Below the pieces are notes generated by a model. The model saw only the letters and a list, made by a program, of their open reading frames with translations, was not told the origin of the DNA and did no database searches. 64,000 nucleotides of DNA, taken from the NCBI GenBank assembly GCA_029844215.1, contig CM056731.1:78884992-78948991 (forward strand), in the 5' to 3' direction. Origin of the DNA: Przewalskia tangutica. Lineage: Eukaryota > Streptophyta > Magnoliopsida > Solanales > Solanaceae. The translations under genes were made by a program, and so were the position numbers. Shown piece by piece: positions 58,326 to 64,000 of the stretch (within the stretch, counting starts at the first letter, position 1; each line of letters opens with the position of its first letter).

Positions 58326-59690
58326 ATGCCTCTACGCAAGGCAACCAGGGCCCAGATGGGCAAGGCAGCGGAGGGAGCTACGAGTAAAACACGGAGGGCA
58401 CAGGCCTGGTCATTACCTGAGATAGTGCTTCATTCAGGGAGTTCGGCGACGCCGCTAGCCCCAGGAGAGTTTAGAGCAGCAGCAGTAGCTACAGAGACCA
58501 CGATACCTGAGTCTTCAGTTCCACGGCCAGGAACAAAGGATATGAGTTACAAGGAGATGGCCCAGTTACTAGCTAGTCTAGTGGCTGGGAATGAGGAGAC
58601 GGAGGCCGGTGGTTCGGCGATACCGATAGTTCACCCTAGATCTGATAGTTTTGAGACTTCGGGACTTCTTGAGTTGCAGTCCACCCGAGTCCTATGGATT
58701 GAGGACTGAGGAAGATCATCAGGAGTTTATTCGACAGTTGCAGCGGATCATGAAAGTGATCAAGACCTCAGAGGCATTTCTTACACACTTCTTGCCCTCA
58801 CAGATGAGGAGAGCTCGGGCAGATAGATTTATGAGGTTGAGCGAAGCAGGCGGGCGGTTGGGAATCTGATATAGAAGTTTGACTTATTGGCTCGTTATGT
58901 CCCGCGTTAGTGGCGGACATGGAGGATAGAGTGCACCGATATGTCACGGAGACATGGCGATTATCTAGCGAGAGTTGTACAAGAGTAGCTCTTGATCGGA
59001 CATGGACATTGCCCGCGTCACGAGCTTACAGCGCGTGACTGAGGAGCGTGTAGATCGGCGGATTAACCAAGATCAGAAGAGGGCGAGCAAGCAGGTCCTT
59101 TGGTAACTTTCGAGCGGACCTTCCGGCGAGGCCGGTTATGCGCCTACGCCAAGATCTGAGTGGTCCTCCACGGACTTGGGGCGTTCGAGGTATTTAGGAG
59201 TTGGTCAGAACTCCAGGGTTTCTGGTTCACAGATTTGCATAGGTTCTAGCCAGCCAGATTCAGTTTTCCCTCAGTGTTCACTATGTGGTAGACGTCATGC
59301 CGAGGAAATGTCGTGTTTCTTACTAATGTTTGTTTTACCAGCGGCCGTCAGGGCCATGTGAGGAGAGAATGTCCTAGTAGGAGGGATACAGGTGGGATGA
59401 CTTAGCCTGCAGTCGATTCTGGATTGATGGATCGGAGAGGAAGGGGTGTTAGCCAGAGGAGGCCACCCCCACCTCGGTATGGTCGTTGTGGTAGGGGTTC
59501 TTATGGGGAGTGTCGTACTACTTAAATAGCTTGTTAGACTTGCGGCCAGCAGGGCCATTTTGCGAGAAATTGTCCGAACCGAGGTGGCGCGGATGTTACG
59601 ACTCAGCCTTCGGGATCAGTGGCTGGTTCATCACCTTCTGTAGTTATGCGCCCAGCAGAGCAAGATTTGATTAGAGCGGCAAAGGGAAAG
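58326..59690 (+). pseudogene. gag: gag remnant of F
   Basis: The ATG at 58326 opens a clean N-terminal frame to 58709, with SLPEIVLHSGSSATPLAPGE, SYKEMAQLLASLVAG and ELQSTRVLW. A second frame (58651-58869) has RLRDFLSCSPPESYG, EFIRQLQRIMKVIKTSE and FLTHFLPSQMRRARADRFMR. About 119 bases present in P1 are missing near 58770, between two copies of CTCAGAG, so the capsid core is internally deleted. At 59529-59575 the zinc knuckle reads TGT TAG ACT TGC ... CAT ... TGT: all Cys and His codons are there but an in-frame TAG follows the first Cys. Gag would form the particle in the cytoplasm. This copy cannot as assembled. Confidence 0.85.
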
Positions 59691-59769
59691 TGAGGCAGTA
59701 GTTACAGGGAGATCTTCAGCCTTAAGAGACTTGTTTAGGTCGTTATGGTAGATTCATGTGGAGTGATAT

Positions 59770-60274
59770 TGTTACACCCCGTAAATTCAAGAAGATAAGA
59801 TAAGAACATACCAAGGAATATCAGATTAGAAAGTTGAAAGATAAGTTGACAAACATGTGTTGGACGGATTTTGAGTCTACCTTGGAGTGTTGTACCCCAG
59901 TTGTTAAGAATTTCGAGGTGTTTAATAAGCCTAGTGTGTAGTCCGTTAAATCTAGTTCCCAACGCAACAAACTGTTCGTCGATAGGACATCGGAGTCAAA
60001 AGTTATGGAAGTTTCAAGTTTGGTGCGCAGTAAGGCAAGCAGCGATTTTTCTGATGCAGTGCAGCGCTACGGAATCTGGCGCGGCGCGGTTGTCTTGGGA
60101 GTCCGCGGGGTTGCAGCGCGCGGCCGAATCTGAACATGGCCGGAATGCTCGAACTTTCACAAAAACCGGAAACTTTTCCGTGGAAAAATCACCTCTTTCT
60201 TCCTTTCCAATTTTTCTGTCGTGCACTCGTACGTACGTCCTCGCATACATACACTGGAACTACGGGGTATAACA
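59770..60274. mobile_element. Piece G: chimera of two LTR heads in inverted orientation
   Basis: The left end is TGTTACACCCCGTAAATTC, the head of a different LTR family on plus (59770 to about 60145). The right end (about 60150-60274) is the first 125 bases of an A/F-type LTR in minus orientation, ending TACGGGGTATAACA. The piece thus has terminal inverted repeats of about 14 bases. It interrupts the F internal region. Confidence 0.6.
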
Positions 60275-60385
60275 TTATCATACATAACATAAGCACTACC
60301 GACTTATCATACATAACATAAGCACCACCGGCTTACCATACATAACATAAGCACCACCGGCTTATCATACATTACATAAGCAAGT
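60275..60385 (-). repeat. Tandem repeat, 29-bp unit, 4 copies
   Basis: TTATCATACATAACATAAGC followed by ACCACCGGC, starting directly after piece G. Confidence 0.85.
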
Positions 60386-61720
60386 TAAGAAATCCCCTAA
60401 CTTCTTATTAGCTTGTTCATATACACTCTCATTTTTTTTTACTTAAGGCACTAACATGTCATTATAAAATCCGGGAATTTAACCCAACGTACTACGTGCC
60501 TCTACTCCTTTAAAATGATTCTCTTTCAAATAAAACTTCCAAGATACTAATAACCGTAGTATCAAATCATATCTACTTTTCAAGACAAGTCACAATACCT
60601 TTTAGAAATACACTTATAGGCTTCTAAATCAAGTGACTTCTTTCTTTAAAACCTTAAGCAATTGGTACCTTTAAAACAATTTGCCCTTCTTTATTTCAAA
60701 TCATTTCTTTGTATACATTACTGAAGAAAACCATTCTTTTAATCTTCCATAAAGTTGTTATAACCAACTTCCCATAAAGTCGTTATAACTCTTTATGTCT
60801 AAGACAAATTCATTCCTTTTTATGACCAAGAAACTTATACTTTCAATTCAAATCACATAGCTTTCAAAATACTTCAAGTCTCTTAACTTTTAAGAAAACA
60901 AGTTTCTTAACTTTAGAATGGCAAGAAATCAATACTTTCCAAATCAAGTATTCTATACTTTTAAATTAATTCATTTCTTCCTTTAAGAATCAAGTCCCAT
61001 AACTTGAAAAATAAAGTCCCTTAACCTTTTAAAAATTGAGGTTCATAGTCTTAAAACTTCATACGTAAATTCTTATAAATTAAGTAACATATACTTTGGT
61101 GCGTTGTGAATAAGTTAATACTTATTTATAACAATCTTAATCGAGTAGCCATGATCTAGAAAATGTAATACAATTTTGTCTTATCTTAGCTTCTATGCAG
61201 ATGGAGAATTCTACTCATTTTAACTTAATTGATTGTCATTACATTTTCCTTTATTAACGCTGCAGTGGCTTGTTCGATTCTTATTCTCATTTGTGTCGTA
61301 ACTTAGCCAAGTCAACTTGGCTCCAAATACCTCCTAACGACTCTTACCAACATCCCCCATAAGACTTGGTAAGAACTTAGGATAACTTAGACATAACCTT
61401 TATGTAGAGTAAATCAACATACATACCTCTTAACTTCTAAGAGTAGAAGGAATCATGAAATAGTACTACATGTATATTCCATACATAGAATCATGTCAAA
61501 AGAAGGAAGTGGTTCACATACCTCGCGACGATTATCGACAAATAGCAAAATGCTCCAAAGTACTTCAACCTTGATAGTTATTCCATCCTTCAAGTAGAAT
61601 ACGCTATACTTAGTACTTCAACCTATAATGGCCATAATACGTCCATTAACCTTTAGCTTCAAACGTAGAATATTCTAAGTGCAAAGTCACTAAATTCTAC
61701 GGAAAATCGGAAAGCACTAC
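60386..61720 (-). mobile_element. Minus LTR E, probable right part
   Basis: This divergent minus LTR sequence has the dyad near 60750-60800, the core block near 61145-61215 and GTTCACATACCTCGCGACGA near 61511. It is similar to D and E and is the likely continuation of E beyond F and G. It stops at 61720 where H begins. Confidence 0.6.
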
Positions 61721-61764
61721 ATCACGACCGAACCGGGCGTGGTCGTGCCTTACCGGGCACCCGA

Positions 61765-61908
61765 TAATCGGGCCAACTCGCGTAACCCGTCTCCTGCTCC
61801 GGTGTGGGGTGGAGGCTCGGGTAATGTGGTCTCTGTAGAGGCTGCATTGCTCTACTCGCGCTCCATCTGCCGCTTGCCTTGCCGGGCGGGTTGCCTACGC
61901 GGAGGCAT
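61765..61908 (-). pseudogene. gag: gag N-terminal fragment of H
   Basis: The minus ATG is at 61908-61906 (ATGCCTCCGCG on minus). About 140 bases match the gag start of L0 (1974-1830), and the sequence ends at the deletion junction. There is no capsid or knuckle. Confidence 0.7.
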
Positions 61909-62093
61909 AGCGGTAAAAACAAAATACGTCGGAGGGTCCAACTTATCACGGCTCTAAGGCACGATCTCGAGAATGAGAAGAATGGAAACCAATCCTAAAT
62001 GTCCTGCGACCTCACGATTATAGATGTGGTGCACAACATCGATAATCAAAACTCTACTAGACACGGTGCGTAGACACTTTCAGAGGACTAATC

Positions 62094-62105
62094 GCTCTGA
62101 TACCA
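62094..62105 (-). other. Primer binding site of H (intact)
   Basis: GCTCTGATACCA on plus, four bases inside the LTR end at 62110. Confidence 0.9.
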
Positions 62106-62807
62106 CTTTTGTCACGACCGAACGGGCGTGGCGGTGCCTTACCGGGCACCCTAGTGATACAACATCAGAGAATACCCAGCGGAAATAAAAACTTAAACAT
62201 ACAATTAGATATGGATCAAGATACAAGAAAATAGGCCAACCAAAACGGTTGTCTTACTGCATATATATATATATATCGACATCTGAACAGTTACAATCCT
62301 TACACACCCGCCGTGCTACGGACCTCTAAGATTTTTACAACAACTATGACGGGACGGGCCCCGCCATACCCGAATGTACAAGAACCTACTGACTCGGGTA
62401 ACATGCAAAAGATAAGCCTCAGGAAGAGCAGACTTCCTAATATCTGAAATGTGATCCTATAAGCGGGGATAGGCGGTGATGTACCTCTACTGCGGCATGA
62501 CGCGCCCGAAGGAGGTCGATAACAGTACCAAGTATGTGGCCCGAAAATCACGTAAATGAAATCATAATAGTCTATATAAAGCGGGAGACATGTATGATAA
62601 CCAAACTACGATACACATATAACGATTATATCAAGTCGAGGACTCACGCCTCCAAGTCATTACTCAACTATAACTATGGGTCTCACGCCCAACATCAATC
62701 ATGCGTGGAATACCTTCCTCGCCGGCGATCTATGATATGATAACACGAGAAGAACACACGACATCGAGTCCGCGTGTCATAAAAAGACCGCACGAAATAA
62801 TCATAAC

Positions 62808-63170
62808 ATGGGCGACACGCGGGGCAAGTGCAATAACCTATACCAGATCCACCTGCGTCACGTAGCTGACGGGGGCAAGTAAACAGGCTACGCACCCGAT
62901 CACAACCGTAAGTCACGAAGCTCCATCCAAACACTGACTCGCGAAGCTGACACGTGGCAAGTGCACTAGCCTCCACCAGCTCCTCGGCGCCACGCGAATG
63001 GCGGGGTAAGTAACGGACTAAGCACGGATCACAACCGTAAGTCACGATACGCCGCGCGAAGGCGACACGTGGCAAATCGATAACCTATACCAGATCCACT
63101 GCGTCACGTAGGCGGCGGGGCAAGTAAACAGGCTATGCACCCGATCACAACCGTAAGTCACGATACTTCG
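62808..63170 (-). repeat. GC-rich tandem repeat, about 125-130-bp unit, 3 copies
   Basis: Units share ATCACAACCGTAAGTCACGA and GACACG.GG.CAAGTGCA-like stretches. It is seen only in H in this window. Confidence 0.8.
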
Positions 63171-63364
63171 CCATAAATAACCATAATGGTCACATGCCCA
63201 CAGAATCCATCATCGGTGTAGACATGCCCATGTAATAATAATAATGGAAGCATACCCGTGGAATCTTCCGTCACTGCCGGTACGTCCAAGTAAGTTCTCA
63301 ACAAGTCAACCGGCCCTCCATCGAGAGACACGGTGGTATAGAAACACAATTTTTGCACAACAAA

Positions 63365-63475
63365 GGCTATCACAACAAGCATAGGCAAGTTACACAACAA
63401 CAAGCATAGGCAAGTTACACAACAACAAGCATAGGCAAGTTACACAACAACAAGCATAGGCAAGTTATACACAAC
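63365..63475 (-). repeat. Short tandem repeat, about 24-bp unit, 4 copies
   Basis: ACAACAAGCATAGGCAAGTT, as at 12086-12196. Confidence 0.88.
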
Positions 63476-64000
63476 TCAAGGTACTTTCATTTTATGTCAA
63501 AGTCCGGGTTTTAACCCTAAAGTACTACGTACGTTAAATTCCTTTTAAAGATCCATTTCTTTTACAAAGGTCACCCGATACCCGTAGTATAAAAATAGAG
63601 TGACTAACATTGTTAAGTAAACCAAAACACTTCCCTTTGTAAAATCAAGTAACAACATTATTTTCCAAACGTTCAAGTTTGCCTAATTCCAAATGCTCAA
63701 GTTTCTCATTTACGAAAAGGTTTCGTAGTTCATAGTTTTAATCCTTTAAAACAATTTGAGAAATATATGCCTTATGTGTGAGTAGGTTATTCTTGTTCAT
63801 AACAATCTTATTAAAGCAGCCATGATCTAGGAAATGTAATATCATTTTGTCTCATCTTAGCTTCTATGCAGATGGAGGTTTCTACTGGTTTTAATAATAC
63901 TTCATTATTCAATACATTTCCCTTTATTAGCGCTGTAGTGGTTTGTTCGATACTTATTCTGATTTTCGAAATCAGTAAAACATTATTCCTTTTAAAAACC

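Larger units (their letters stand above)
54481..59769 (+). mobile_element. Element F: plus element, 5' LTR plus internal, 3' end lost
   Basis: The 5' LTR at 54481-58119 starts TGTTACACCCCGTAGTTCC. It is followed by an intact PBS and a gag remnant. The internal sequence stops at 59769 inside post-gag DNA, where chimeric piece G starts, and no 3' LTR is present. CAG and CTG sites are largely intact from about 58,050 on, giving the cleanest gag N-terminus in the window. Confidence 0.82.
61721..64000 (-). mobile_element. Element H: minus element with large internal deletion, runs off window
   Basis: On plus, 61721-61764 is the LTR 3' end (CACGACCGAACCGGGCGTGG...). It then jumps at 61765 straight into gag N-terminal DNA, followed by the PBS and the 5' LTR from 62110. 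Most of the 3' LTR and all internal DNA after the gag start are missing, about 4-5 kb judged by the other elements. Confidence 0.7.
62110..64000 (-). repeat. H 5' LTR, incomplete
   Basis: From TGTCACGACCGAACGGGCG. It holds a 130-bp tandem array, a 24-bp array and the core block at about 63820-63900, and is cut by the window end before the TATA region. Confidence 0.85.

Noticed and set aside
1..64000. Host protein-coding genes
   Set aside because: Every open frame above about 60 residues falls in an LTR, a minisatellite or a gag remnant; none has plausible independent coding structure.

Overview
This window looks like nuclear repetitive DNA of a flowering plant, probably pericentromeric or intergenic heterochromatin. 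I found no host gene, tRNA or rRNA gene, CRISPR array or bacterial feature. Nearly every base belongs to one group of related Ty3/gypsy-type LTR retrotransposons. The evidence is repeated LTR termini (TGTTATACCCC ... GTCGTGACA), a primer binding site TGGTATCAGAGC matching the 3' end of plant initiator tRNA-Met just after each LTR, a retrotransposon-type gag with a degraded CCHC zinc knuckle, and TATA boxes about 0.5-0.7 kb into the LTRs. I could not recognise any reverse transcriptase, RNase H, integrase or protease. The LTRs (3.1-3.7 kb) are longer than the internal regions (1.4-2.6 kb), so these are gag-only, non-autonomous elements of the kind called LARD or TR-GAG.

Layout. 1-2425: 3' part of a minus element (L0) with a gag remnant and the start of its 5' LTR. 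2426-11150: plus element A1 (LTR-internal-LTR). 11151-20827: three head-to-tail minus LTR units (U1, U2, U3); U2 is a hybrid of U3 and U1. 20828-24030: plus element P1 (LTR tail, PBS, the fullest gag). 24031-53222: minus LTR D, holding a nested stack: C (minus, 25012-52151, TSD GAGCT), inside it B (plus, 25705-43277, TSD GAAGG), inside it A2 (plus, 32374-41755, TSD GTTA). 53223-61720: minus LTR E, split by plus element F (54481-59769) and a chimeric LTR piece G (59770-60274). 61721-64000: minus element H with a large internal deletion, running off the window.

How the parts relate. Inferred insertion order is P1, then D, then C, then B, then A2, and D, then E, then F, then G. A1, A2 and C share one deletion of the capsid-coding part of gag. 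Because C and A2 still have paired LTRs and target duplications, that deletion predates their transposition, so they were probably mobilised by proteins supplied in trans. Conserved non-coding parts (a stem-loop before the 3' LTR, a hairpin block after gag, palindromes upstream of the TATA box, a repeated dyad in the LTRs) are the best candidates for cis-acting functions.

Caution. Many differences between near-identical copies are small indels or swaps at CAG/CTG (CHG) trinucleotides, including inside primer binding sites. CHG is a plant methylation context, and this looks like a consensus or base-calling artefact on methylated repeats. Individual frameshifts in the gag remnants should therefore not be read as biological without checking.
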